A DNA stretch of 56,081 bases from Amanita rubescens. Its lineage: Eukaryota > Basidiomycota > Agaricomycetes > Agaricales > Amanitaceae. The notes beneath the pieces were generated by a model. That model did not search any database. It had not been told where the DNA came from and was given only the letters and a program-made list of their open reading frames with translations. Where the stretch lies: assembly GCA_015039365.1 (NCBI GenBank), contig WION01000340.1:1-56081 (forward strand), given 5' to 3'. Below are positions 25,271 through 37,011 of the stretch, in pieces; the first letter of the stretch is position 1, and each line of letters starts with the position of its first letter. The position numbers and the translations under genes are program-made.

Positions 25271-26844
25271 AGTGTTGTGCAGGGTCCGGCTCGGCTCGAA
25301 AGCCCCGGCTCAGGCTCGGCTTGAGACGGCTCGGGCTTGTAATAAATACGAGCCGGGCCCCAGTAGAGGGCCCACGGCCGGCTCAGGCCCGGCTCGGGCT
25401 CAGGCCGGGGCTTGGTATTGGCCGGGGCCTGCCAGTGGCATCAAGGGGGGGGGACAGTGGGGTGGGGAAGGTTTGAGGTATGCGTGGGTGGTTTCTGGAT
25501 GTGCCAGGCATGTGGGGTGTCACCGAGGGTGCGAGTGACTGGTACGTTCACGTTAGCAAACACTGAGGAAATGGAAATGAGAACTTACCTGTCCCAAGGC
25601 TGCCCCACACAGCCATTCCCTCTCTATCTCTTCTCCTCCATGTCCTGAGACCGATGCCGCCCAGGGGTGTGTGACGAATATTCACGACAGGCCTCGCCCG
25701 TGATGTCGGTCCCGAATATGTCATTAATGTCATTGGCGGAATCACCTGTTCCACCTCGGTGATTGACTACTTGATTAAGTGAGAAAGTTGTCATAGAAGA
25801 CTCGTAAGGACGCACGTTTGATGTGAAGCATTTGATGTTCTGTCGTCCACTGCATCGATATCCGAGTCGACAAGGCGAGGTTCATCGTTTGCTGTATAAT
25901 CGTTGATTTCTGGGCCAGCTTTTGATGTGGAGAGGTAGCCTTCTCGTCCGTAGATGGAAAACCCAGGTTGAGGGGTGCCAGGGTGGGAGAGAATGCGGCA
26001 CTGTTTGCCTTTGAAATGGGGGGTCAGAGCCAGAGTAGTAAACGAGTATTCACGGGAATAGAGACATACCTGCCAGCGCCCCCTCGGAGGCTGCTTACTC
26101 CCTCGGAGGCTGCTTACTCCCTCAGGCCGCCTCCACCCCTCCCCCCCGCGTCTAGAGTCGCTTGCGGTTGCACGAGAGAAAGGTAAACACATAGTCTACC
26201 TGCTGCCATCTCACACCTGTCGTCAGAATGGGTTCAAAAAACCCACAATCAGTCCTTAGCGTGAGGACGAAGGAGTTGAAAAACTTACCGCATTCGGAGT
26301 TGAGAGAAAGGTAAACCCATAGTCTACCTGCTGCCATCTCACACCTGTCGTCAGAATGGGTTCGAAAACCCCACAATCAGTCCGTAGTGTGAGGACGAAG
26401 GAGTTGAAAAACTTACCGCATTCGGAGTCATTCCTGCAACCGCCCTCAGCCTCACACGGCTGTTCTTCCTTGGATTACCACCACACAAGTAAAACCAAAA
26501 CGGCTCTTGTGGCCGTCATCTGCAGTGAGCTCTCGCTTGTGAGAGCATCGTTATCGCTGAAGCCTGACACCTAGTGATCAACAGACGCCAAGTCGTGCAT
26601 CACATGACCACTAACCTTCCCAAAGACGTCGAAATTTCGACGTACAGGCAACATTGGAGGTGGCTATTTCATCACCTCGTTGACCTTGGAGAGCCGCGGC
26701 TTGACGGCTCGGCTCACGGCTTCCTCCAGTGCAAGCCGAGCCCCGAGCCCTACAGAGCCGTTCAGTAGGGCTCGGCTCGGCTCGGACTTTGAGGGCCCGG
26801 CAGCCGGGGCTTGACGGCTTCGAGCCGGGCCGTGCACATCACTA
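25270..26844. mobile_element. Non-autonomous hAT element, 1575 bp
   Basis: The left end TAGTGTTGTGCAGGGTCCGG and the reverse complement of the right end, TAGTGATGTGCACGGCCCGG, agree at most positions and start with TAGTG, as in hAT elements. An exact 8-bp duplication ACTGGGGT flanks it (25262-25269 and 26845-26852), also typical of hAT. Both subterminal regions are packed with GGCTCGG/CCGAGCC and CCCGGC words. No transposase reading frame is visible inside, so it must be mobilised in trans. It was inserted into the last bases of the palindrome and is therefore younger. Confidence 0.9.
26173..26430. repeat. Tandem duplication of about 129 bp inside the hAT element
   Basis: The block starting gagagaaaggtaaac and ending cttaccgcattcggagt is present twice in direct order, with about six differences. 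On the minus strand each copy carries a consensus-like splice donor (GCGGTAAGT). A shorter tandem (ctcggaggctgcttactcc, twice) lies at 26093-26131. Confidence 0.85.
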
Positions 26845-26852
26845 ACTGGGGT

Positions 26853-29128
26853 TCAACTCCGACACCGTCCACTGTTGGTATCTGCTTGAGCAAATATATC
26901 TATCTATAAAGAACTCGGGAAGCACCGCCTGCGTCGGCAGCAACCTTGCTTGACTTGTGAAGGCTTTGCATGGCAGTGTCCGAGGCCAGAAATGAGACCT
27001 GTAAAAGTAGGGAATGGATGGTTCATAATTGATGTAGATCATTGCGAGGTTGAAAACAATATTTTCTTCACTAATTTACACTACATTTATGACTGATAGA
27101 TATCATTCAAGTGAACAAGACATTGCTGATTATTGGACGGTATCACAGATTGCATCCACCAGCATTCACTGATTGGCAATTGCAGGGTCTCTCGCCCATC
27201 TCGGAGCGATCGTTGAGTGTAATGGAACTTTCTCCTACACTATTACTTAGATACACATGGACACCTCTCGCTATGTACCCCTTCTCGCATATACCGATGA
27301 AAACGAAATCAATAATATATTTTTTACTTGGAAATGATATCAGAATCCGACTTGACGGTTTTCACTTTCACTGGATGTATAATACTAGGTAAAGAAAGAT
27401 AAGGCAATTCGGTCCTAGACTCCTATTAGTGATATACATACCGTTACAAAACATTATTGCATGAACCACGCTGACTTAAACCCTCGTGCTCGGTGTAAAA
27501 ACTTCCGCCCGTCCTTCAAACCTGGGAAGAGGTTCTTGCGAGTTCAAGAGGCGCTGGACGATGATGTCGGCAGCCGAAGACAGGTTCTTCAAGAGAATGT
27601 TTACTATCCCCGACCATTGCCTCAGGCGTTTCAGTGGTGATGCACTGCATTCGCGAAACGTGCAAATACGTTCTTCTACACTCGTTTATCAGTGAGTAAC
27701 CTCCGAGACGCATAACGTGAACCACCTAACGTTAGATCTGACGCACAACGTTTTTGTCGGAGCTCCCGGGGTCTATCAATCTCCAGCCAAGCGCGAACCG
27801 ATTACAGCCGTACTTGCGTTGATATCTCCTTTCTTCTAACAACCGTTTTACGCGGGGTAGTCCATTGGTAACATAACTCGCTCCGTGATTCGGGAAAAAC
27901 ATATTGACGAGCGCGAGGAGGTCAGGATCAATTGCACAGCCTTCAAATCTAACCCATCCTGAAGATATTGACGCAGGCAGGTCTCGAGTCCTCCCTTAAC
28001 ATCGTTACCTTTTCAACTGCGTTCAGTTTGGTTTCCCGCGTCTGCCGCTCAGCTCGCAAACTTAAGTGTGCCAGGCGGTCATTGATGAATTGCTAAAGTT
28101 GTTGTTATTGGATTGAACGGAGGTTGTAGAAGGCGAACTGAAACGACCACACTCTCTACGTGATCACTGCCGAGAAGAGAGACGTCGTTATTACTGTGTA
28201 TTGAAACCGGAGAGTGTGTTTGATCGCGAAGCGTCGTTAAGCCCCATCTGCAGCTCTAATTAGACACCAAATGTTACGAGAACACCGACACCATGTCCAT
28301 TTCATCGCATTCTCCGAAAGGCGAGGACAAATGCATGGACGAGCCATCCTGATTCACATGAGTGGTGCTGGACCAGGGGCTTACAGAGAGAGTACAGCTG
28401 CTGGGGATGCGAGTGTGAGATATTGGAAGGCCAGAGCTGACAGCAAGGCGCGCGTGCGCCGTGCTGGGATTGCGAGACGGAGTTAATCCTGGGAGTTTAC
28501 GGATGCCAACTGCGTTTCTCTTGCGTGATTCACTTTTATCTGGGTCTCCGCTATCACCATACCGCAAACATGATTCCTCTATTTCTATTCTTGCCCTCCT
28601 AGGCTCCTGCTCAAACTTCGCCCATTTCGCTCCGCGCTATGCGTAAAGCTGACCACCTCGCCTCTGTTCATGCTTTTGACTGCTTGATCCAATTCTGGGC
28701 TTCCGAGTCGACCGGTATCGTTACAGTCCTTTCTTTCTTCTCACGTCTCCGACTGCTTTAGTCATTCCTGTCACCCTGCCCACAGGTTGTGTCGATCACT
28801 CTGGTCGCGCGGAAATTGGTCACATTCAATATTACTTTACTCTATACACCCGTCTTCTGAACATTCGGATCACGTTATATGAGTCTTCATCTTTGTCGAT
28901 GCCGCACTCGCCTGCGTGCAACTCTTGTTTTCTTGTTCAATTACCGACCAATGTGCAAAGGTCGTGTTCACGCTGCAGCTCAGGCAAGACGTCAGGTAAA
29001 TTTACCTACTATTTGGTAATATATAGTCCATATCTACTGATAAGAAGACAAGACAAAACGTGGAGATTGTTGTACTCGTCGAGTTAAGACAAGACGAAGG
29101 AAAATAAACACTGTACATGGGCCGACTT
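26853..29128. other. Gene-poor 2.3-kb region with repeat relics
   Basis: No gene with domain support. 27480-27770 shares blocks with 30460-30950 (gatgcactgcattcgcga, gtgagtaacctccgagacgc), and 28900-29000 shares blocks with 31620-31680 (tgttcacgctgcagctca and a similar copy). These are the flanks of the membrane-protein repeats described next. Confidence 0.5.
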
Positions 29129-30220
29129 TTAAGCACCTCCTCCGGTCGACTCGGTGACCACTTCCGAGTTGTTGCTAGGTGCGGCCCGGATGGCACGTTC
29201 GATGGTTGTGTCACCGATAAATACAGGCAGTTGCGGTTCTGGGTTAGCCCTATTTTGTGCCACCCGTATCAATATAAGATTAAAAGCAATTCCTGCAGTG
29301 CGATCATTCTGCGTGTAGGATGGGTGAGATTATATCCATATTTTTTGATGACATACAATAGTGGTCGCTATGACATGCCCATTCGGGGAACTGAGAAACA
29401 TCGTAGAAAAAGCGGCAATACTGGTGAGGGCGTATAATAAACACGACTCGGCGATAAAACGGATTGCACAACGGGCAAAGCGTCGAGACAAAGTGTTTCT
29501 CCAGATTCGAAATACGATAGCAGCTTTAATTTGAATTAACACCATATAATGCAGCATAATCTATTCACTTACAGGTTGCATATATGTTTATGACGATGTT
29601 AGCAGCATAAAAGGATTCCTCTAGTGAATTAATCTGATTGCGCAAAGTGATGGGTTCATTTCCTGCGAGTTTGTAGATCATGGCGTCCCACTGGCAGTAC
29701 GCCATTACGAAAAGATTTGATATGTTGTATAGGAATAAGAGGAGAGGAAGGAGGATGATTCGCCATGATCTATTGTAAACTGTCCAACAACGGAAGATCT
29801 AACACAATATCATGAGTACCCGGTAATTCTTTTTGCGCAGTCACAAACCAAGACACAGTCAGTTGTAATCAATGTTAATGTTTCTATAATCGACTGGAGA
29901 GCTGGAGCTCAGCCCATGTATAATTCAATTATTGGATTGCATACATTGATGATCGCGAAAGATATCGCGGTAGGGGTTGTGCCATCATGATGAGAATAGC
30001 TGAACACTTTTTGCAGACCGACGCAGAGGGCCGTTACCGTGAAAGCAAAGTGGATGAGGGTAAAGATTAAGAAGGGGCGTTGAATGGGCTTGCGCAGGGT
30101 CCCACCATCGTCCGAAATGATGAGCCATCGTAGGCACAGGAGAAACGAGACGAAATGTACGCCCGCTAGGGATGCCTCCAGGGTTATCGCGATGATATCT
30201 GTCTCGATTTCTGACAGCAT
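29129..30220 (-). CDS. Multi-pass membrane protein of an agaricomycete family, copy A
   Basis: Starts MLSEIETDIIAITLEASLAG; exons 30220-29945, 29893-29849, 29798-29573 and 29523 onward keep one frame. Hydrophobic segments: SLAGVHFVSFLLCLRWLII, FLIFTLIHFAFTVTALCVGL, TLTLITTDCVLIF, WRIILLPLLLFLYNISNLFV, NIVINIYAT..AIVFRIW, and GIAFNLILIRVAQ. The family landmarks (FRCWTVYNRSWR, RIWRN..SRRFAR.AIR.IAES, ESTGGGA tail) match a large uncharacterised group of integral membrane proteins as I remember it. An in-frame TAA lies at 29332-29330 between the last two hydrophobic parts. Either an unusual intron removes it or the copy is truncated. A GTG 60 bp upstream is not a credible start. Confidence 0.6.
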
Positions 30221-30280
30221 TTTGCGCCTAACTTCAACGTCTAACTTGTCCCTAGCATTTATACTGTGACCCTTCGGCAC

Positions 30281-31830
30281 AAAATTAGCAACATATCAGG
30301 TAGGCGCACAGCACAATCCCAAACTTGAAGTTATCAGCAACACCATTACTGGTACCGAACATGAATGTGACTTTGACCCTTTGACTCCACACCAGTGCTT
30401 GATGAAACAGGGGCCATTCCAAGTGCGCGGTAGTAGTAATGTGCTGAGTTAACCAAAATACACCCTCAAATCGAGGGAAGAGGCTCTTGCGAAGCGAAGA
30501 GGCGCCGCAAGATAGTGTAGCGCTCGCATGACATCCTACTTTCTCATTCATAGAAGCCAGCTTTCAGATAGTAGTGTTAGAGAGCTTCATGTAGTTCTTG
30601 ATTGCATTCAATTCTCGCGGGAGATAAGTGGAGTTTCACTAGCTTGCGTAACAAAGGTATCTTTCGGTATTTGCCGATTTCTATGCTCCAGAGTCCAGGA
30701 GGACTGCAAACACGCCTTGGAGATTCGACGAACCGCAGGTCCGCATATAACAATCGTCCCTTGGAGAAACCAAAATCTTTCCTGAATTTCTATCACCGCC
30801 ATACCTTTCAATAGTTCTGCAGCGATGCACTGCATTCGCGATCGAACGTGCACCGACTACGCCCTTCCAATCACCATCGGTGAGTAACCTCCGAGACGCA
30901 TAGCGTGAACCACTTCACTGTGTTAACCACCCTTAAATCCGATGTACAACGTTTTACCTGGGTCTACTATCAATCGGATAGTGGATGATGCGGTTCGAGT
31001 CTCTCAGTTTTATCAAAGTAAGAACTCTTCTCGTAAAGCTACGCTGTGCCTCCTGCTCAGTTTCAGGCTTACTCCAAGTTTGCTCACCAACATGGGGGGC
31101 CTAACCGAAGCCTGGGCCCTGAAGGCCATGCATTTATGATATTTCCAAATGAGCAACTTCAACCTCACTTCTCCCTGCGGCTCAAACACACATGCCATAT
31201 TTAGCGAATGTCTGGACGTTGTCGTCCATACCAGCCATGGTCCCAGATCCTGCTGGGAAGGACGGGTACTCCGACGAAAGCGTACCGCTGTATAACCGCA
31301 CACTCAGCCTGGACGACATCGCTAGACCCGACGACCCAATGAAATGTGTTACCACAGCGTACGTGGGACCGTGGCACAGACGTCCATGAAACAATACGCC
31401 GAGGTCGAAGATGCAAATGCCACGGAAGCTAGTAGCTTCTTGATGTGCCTGCCGCGGCAAATCACCGTCCAGCAGTGGGTTGCTAACCAGGGACAGGATA
31501 TAATTGGGCCGAAACGTAAATGCTTTACTCTGTACACACGTACCTCTATCATGAACTGGTGGTTCGTCGAGTTTTGACTCTTGACCTTGTCGACGTGCTG
31601 TGCGCAATTACCAACCGGTCTCCACATTGTAGTTGTGTTCACGTTGCAGCTCAAGGAAGGCACCAGATAGATATATCAGCCGTCTGGTAATATATAGGCA
31701 TGCGTATCTAGTACTAACAAGGCGAAAAACAAAAGGTCTGAATATATACGTCGGAGAAAGAATAACTTCGCACTCATCGAGTTAAGCAAGAGGAAGCGAA
31801 ATGAATTCAGATCGCCTACATGACAAACTT
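30281..31830. other. Spacer between membrane-protein copies A and B
   Basis: Holds diverged copies of 27480-27770 (at 30460-30950) and the downstream flank of copy B. The frames around 31182-31607 on both strands show no domain. No gene is called. Confidence 0.45.
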
Positions 31831-32645
31831 TCAAAGCCCTTCTCGGGTTGACTCGGCAACCGTTTTCGAGTTGTGGTAAGGCGTGGCCGGAATGGCGCGT
31901 TCAATGGTTGAGTCATCAACAAATGCAGGCAGTTCCTGTTCTGGATTAGCCCTATTTTGTGCCACCCGGGTTAATATGAGATTGAAAGCGATTCCTGCCA
32001 TACGAGTATCCTGCGTGCATAGGTGAGATATAGTGGTCCTGGCAGCATTCAATTCGTGATGACATACAATAGCGGTCGCTATGGCATTGCTACTGCTGGT
32101 GCCAAAAGCGGCGACGCTCGTGAGAGTGAATAATATACCCGATTCAGCGATGACACGAATTGCAGAACGGGCAAAGCGTCGAGATGAACTATTTCTCCAG
32201 ATTCGAAAAATAATAGTAGCTTTGATTTCACTTTGAATCAATATCGTGGAAGAGCCAAGGCAACATAATATATTCACTTACATGTTGCATATATGTTTAT
32301 GATAATGGTAGCGGCATAATTAGTTTTGCATTATCACTGCGATTGTGATTGACACTGATGCCATTACCTGTGAATACATAGACGGTATCCCAATACATTG
32401 TTGCGAAAATAATTGATATGTTGTAATAAGAGGAGGGGATTCTCCATGATCTGTTGTAAACCGTCCAACAGCGGAAAATCTGATACAAGATCGTGAGTAC
32501 CCGGTGGTGATTAACTTTGCTCAGTCACAAACCAGAACACCATCAGTTATAATTAATGTTAATAATTCTATAACCCACTGCCAGTGGAGAGTTCAGCATA
32601 TGAATACTTCAATTCTTGGATTACGTACATTGGCAATCGAGTAAA
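31831..32645 (-). pseudogene. Membrane-protein family, copy B, lacking its first exon
   Basis: Homologous to copy A from its second exon on: IFRCWTVYNRSWRIPSSYYN, then FARSAIRVIAESGILFTLTS and the C-terminal tail ELPAFVDDSTIERAIPATPY. The sequence of exon 1 (two membrane segments) and about 0.5 kb around it is absent. At 32645 homology jumps to a block (gctcgcgtgacatcctactt) that in copy A lies upstream of the start. A small indel near 32315-32330 shifts the frame. Clearly a pseudogene. Confidence 0.7.
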
Positions 32646-33004
32646 ACCAAATATTGCGGAGCGTCACGGTGACGCTCGCGTGACATCCTACTTCTTGCAC
32701 TAATGATTCATCACGAAACTGTCTACTACAAATATAAACGTTGAGGGCGGCACAAGTGCCGCAAGTCCCGCTACGTCCTGGCCATCGTCACATAATTCCG
32801 GAGGTAAGGATTTCAGATGCCATTACAAGAATACAATTACATCAATAGAGTATAAGACTTAGATTTTAAATTTAGTTTTCCGTCATGACGATATCGCTGG
32901 TGTCATTCCCTTCTTCATCGTTTGAACCGGCGGTAGCTTTTCCTTTTCCTTTGCCAGATCGCGTCTTCGTCTCTTTCCGCGTCTTTGGGTTGGTGGACGG
33001 AGTT

Positions 33005-34102
33005 TCAACGATCTGTGTTGATTCGGCCGATGCCAAATGAGAAGTCAGATGGGACAGACTGCGAGGTGGATGCAGAAGGCAGTTCTCCCGTCTTTCTTTT
33101 CTTTGAGGAGAACAACGCGTCTAATGCGTCGTCTGTTTCGTCACGTTCGGCCAATTGGCTTCGACGGCTGGAAAATCCCGGATTTCCATTGTCTGGCATT
33201 TCCATTTCCCCTTCTGAATGTGCGACGACGCGAATACGATCAATCAGGAACTGGTAAGTCTGAGAGGAACATCAGAAACAAAGTTGGAAACACAGAATCA
33301 GTAAGTACCTTCCGAAGTCCGCTTTTTTGACGGTCAGGGAGTTCGAATGTGAGCAGCTGGACTTTCATCAGGACTAAAGTTCCTGGACGCAATTTGTCGT
33401 ACATCTCCCAAGGAGGGATCAGATTGCCTTCTGCATCTACAATTTCTCGTTGCAAGAGCTTCGCGTTTACGAGACGAAACGCGGGGCCACCGAAATCGGG
33501 AAGTGGCAGATGAGGGTCGTAATATGCACCGGGAACTATTGGCTTCACCGAATCCGCAGACCTGGTGGTGGCAGGGTGATCATCTCGCGACCGAAACACA
33601 CGTTTGCCGTTAGTGCGAGAGGTCCCCGCAATATCTTTACTTGAAGTAGCGAGTGCGGGAGGGACGACATATTTTGGCCCTAAGTGAGTAGCAATCAAAT
33701 CCGCATCTGCATTCGAGGAGGGAGCATGGGGGATTTCGGTTACATCTAAGCCAGGCCAACAAACCTCCTGATGCGTCTTGGACAATAGGGGGCGGCTTAA
33801 TCCACGTCTTACCGTCAAGTTGGTATGTGACAGTTGCGTTCAAGGCATTGTCATCCGGGTTTTCGATACCCATTGGCACGACGGGTACGGGAACAACATG
33901 CGCCGTTCGCCACACGTTGGTTGTGTAGAGGCAATTCCAATAAACCTTCACATCATTACTCAGCGCCCGGCAAATAAAGAGAACTTGAACTTACTTTTCT
34001 CCGGATAGACATTCCTTGTTGTTCTTCTTTTTTGAATTTCGCATGGATTGTGTTGATTTTAGCAGCAACCTCGTTGAAAGCGATCACGCGAGTTGCAGAC
34101 AT
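33005..34102 (-). CDS. Hypothetical protein with basic KKRK segment
   Basis: Spliced reading: MSATRVIAFNEVAAKINTIH with AKFKKEEQQGMSIRRK (34102-33995), a 49-nt intron, VYWNCLYTTNVWRTAHVVPV up to IVQDASG, an intron from GTTTGT to CTTAG, GPKYVVPPALATSSKDIAGT up to LRPGTLVLMKVQLLTFELPD and RQKSGLRK, an intron GTACTT..TCAG, then TYQFLIDRIRVVAHSEGEME and a tail with SSKKRKTGELPS. All introns are GT-AG and the frame is continuous. No known domain is recognised. The KKRK cluster could be a nuclear signal. Proteins of this look occur repeatedly in agaricomycete genomes. Confidence 0.6.
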
Positions 34103-34439
34103 ATTCGGGAACGTCGATTACCTGCTAAGATTCGAGCGCCGATAGTCTTATAAAATGTAGAAATGAAAGGGGGCGGATTCGATCTCATTCCTCAACCACG
34201 CGTTATGGAACTCGACCGATTGTCGATCACGGAATAGCGGAGAAGAAGTCAGAAAAAGTTCCACAAGGCTTGCCAAAACAAGTAAAGGTCACAAATGTGA
34301 TTGCGTGATCCTGATCACTGGCAGAAGCGTCGTACTGAACCCAATACTTACGTAGCGGGAATATACAGCACATTCAGTCCAACGTATTCAATCACAATAT
34401 AGATATGAAGAACAATAGAACGAAAAAGCGACGACGAAT

Positions 34440-35373
34440 TGACGGGCGAAAGTCGTAGAGCCCTTCTTATGAGGAGAAGGCTGATTCTGAGTGGTGGCGT
34501 GGTACGGTTGGGGCCGTACGTTGAACGATAGAGTTACCGAACGCTAATGAAAACATTCGGTCTTCTTCCAGTTTAGCTCCGTTTGCGCATCCTGAATCAA
34601 TATGAGATTGTAAGCAATTCCGGAGACAGGGAAATTCTGGGCGCATGGGTGAGATACGACCGCGCGGTATTAAATTCATTGATAACGGCACAATGACATT
34701 TGTTATCGGGAACGCGGGTCGAGACAGAGTTTTCCAGATTTTAAATATAATAGCAGCTTCAGTGTAACACAGGATTAGTATGCAAAATGCAGAGTAATCC
34801 CGTCACGTACCTGTTTCAATAGGTTTAGGATCATGGTACTGACGGAATACGCCCCTTGTAAGGCATAAAGTACGTTAACAACGTGCGCTGTCGAGGCTCT
34901 CGAGATACAATACGTTATCGCGAGAGGACTCGAAAAGTTGAATAGCATTAGGAGGAGGGGAAAGACTGATGTGCCACGATCGATTGTAAAGAGTCCAACA
35001 ACGGAAGATCTGATAAAATGTTATCAATTGACTTTGTTTTATTCACGAACCGGGAAACCTTCAGTTATAATTGGTAAAAACAATTCTATGAGTTTCTGGA
35101 GAGAGTTTAGCGTGATAATGGTTTAACTTTTGAGCTACTTACACTCATAACAGTATACACCTGGTCACTAATAACTTTTGTTGAAGAACAAGGCCGAGGT
35201 CTGTCACAGCAAAACCAAAGAGGACGGGGCCATTTTATACCCTTGCGCATGCCCCCACCATCGTCTGAAAAGGCGAGCCATCGTATGCACAGAAGGAACG
35301 ATGCGAAATATATGCCAGTTAGGAGCCCCTGCGTAGACGTCGCTATGATATCTGTGTTGCTGAGCGAGGACAT
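34440..35373 (-). pseudogene. Membrane-protein family, copy C, decayed
   Basis: The first exon starts MSSLSNTDIIATSTQGLLTG then IYFASFLLCIRWLAFSDDGG, aligning with copy A. After RKGIKWP the frame is lost, the middle membrane segments are interrupted by stops, and the C-terminal part (34470-34740) aligns only in pieces. This is the most degraded of the three copies. Confidence 0.65.
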
Positions 35374-37011
35374 TTCGTGTGCAGGGCCAGCTTGTTAGGA
35401 CCTAGTACTAATATTTATCCTGAACCTGGACGAACCAACGTTAAGTAAAACAGTTCTCGCCTGTACGATCACGGATTTCAAGTGGGCGAGCTGATGATGA
35501 TCAATCATTGCACAGACTCCAAAAACATAGCTGATCGACGATCCGCCAGCCATGGATCAGTATTGGAAGTAACGGAAGTGCCGTAAGGTAATTGGGAAGG
35601 TAACAATCACCCATGCAAGGCTTTTCTGAACATTAGCCGCGAATTTTGCATTCAAATCCAATACCCACCTCTTTTGTCTAGGGTGAGTTACGAAAGGAAC
35701 GGGGTATAGCTCGCTGGGATAGTACGAGAATAAACCGAAGGTTTGATTATCAGGCCGTCTGTTGGCGCGCTCCCGATATCACGTCCTCATCGTATTTCTA
35801 TCTCTTTCCTTCCTTCCTAGACAAAGATTGTATAAATATCATCAAGAAGATGTTATAGCTGTAGGCGCTTACGCTCGTGATATTCAAGGCGCACTAATGC
35901 CCGACGAGCACGGCAACTATGAGGAGGAAGGTCAACGAAAATAAGTGAAGCTGTAACTGCCTCTCTGAATAAACGCAACCCGTTCTCCAGAGATCAGGCG
36001 TAAAGTTCAGGGTACCACGTGTGCTCTTTCCATTTCAGAACCATTCCTGTAGGCGCTTAAGTTCATGATGATAGTGGCGCACTGATGCCCGGCAAGCACG
36101 GCGAGTGCTAAAAGCAACGAAAGGTAGGGCTGTAACAGGCTGTAAGGCCGCCTGCCTCTCAGGATCGTGATATCGGATATACGCGGCGTGGACAAGAATA
36201 GGACGATCTCCATCAAATAAGCTTCGCGCACGTGGCGGTGTGTTCAAAGTTTCATTGTATGTTCATATACAGGGGATAGGAGCACGAAACCTGCCCGATC
36301 ACAGTGATCAGTGCAAATGGTGGTGCAGAGTTGGATTTGGGATAAGGAGCACCTTGTATTACGCACCGATATAGGTATAGTCTTTGTTCAGAAACGATAA
36401 TTGACCTAACGTTAACGTTATACTTCCTATAAACCGTTTTTAGACGAGCCGAACAATCAATGACTGACGCATCAGATTCACTTGGTTGTAACACAGTACA
36501 AGTTGTTTTTACCTTCGATGCATAAACCGTTCCTCTTGTGGCGCTTCTCAATCAAGAGAACCTCCGGGAGGCAGACATGCTTCAGGTATGAAGCAGGAGG
36601 CAAACTTTTATTGAATTCAGATGCCAAGCCTCGGAGACGCGTACTATTGCCGTTGTAAATTACAGCTTAGGCGAGTTCATAAGTGAAGCTGTTCAGAGGC
36701 TGCCAAAGGTTCATTTGGTATGTCTCCGTCGATAAAGGCTTCGTGGATGCTTCTGAAAAGCAATCATTTATACAGAGATCAGGCGTAAGGGTCACGATAC
36801 CGCATGTGCTCTTTTCATTTCCTTATTTGAAGCGCGTAATGTCCATCTCAGTTGACAGTTCCATGCACTGACAGAAAGTTCTCGGTCATGTTTCTCGGGA
36901 CAGACGAGCCTTTGGTATGAGAACAGGGTGCTTGACATGAACGATAAGCCTTTGCCACCTGTGCGCTTGGTGTCAAAACACTCGTTCCTGCAGAGATAGA
37001 ATACACTTTAT
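35374..37011. other. Gene-free 1.6-kb region with degenerate repeats
   Basis: 35830-36040 and 36050-36110 share words (taggcgctta, ggcgcactgatgcccg and a similar copy), and the tcaggcgtaa/gtgctctt block at 35995-36030 recurs at 36780-36815. No gene is supported. Confidence 0.45.

Noticed and set aside
27111..27392. Frames of about 90 codons in the gene-poor region
   Set aside because: No domain, no conserved copy in the neighbouring repeats, random-looking composition.
30221..30280. Longer N-terminus for membrane protein copy A from 30280
   Set aside because: The codon is GTG; ATG 30220 aligns with the start of copy C.
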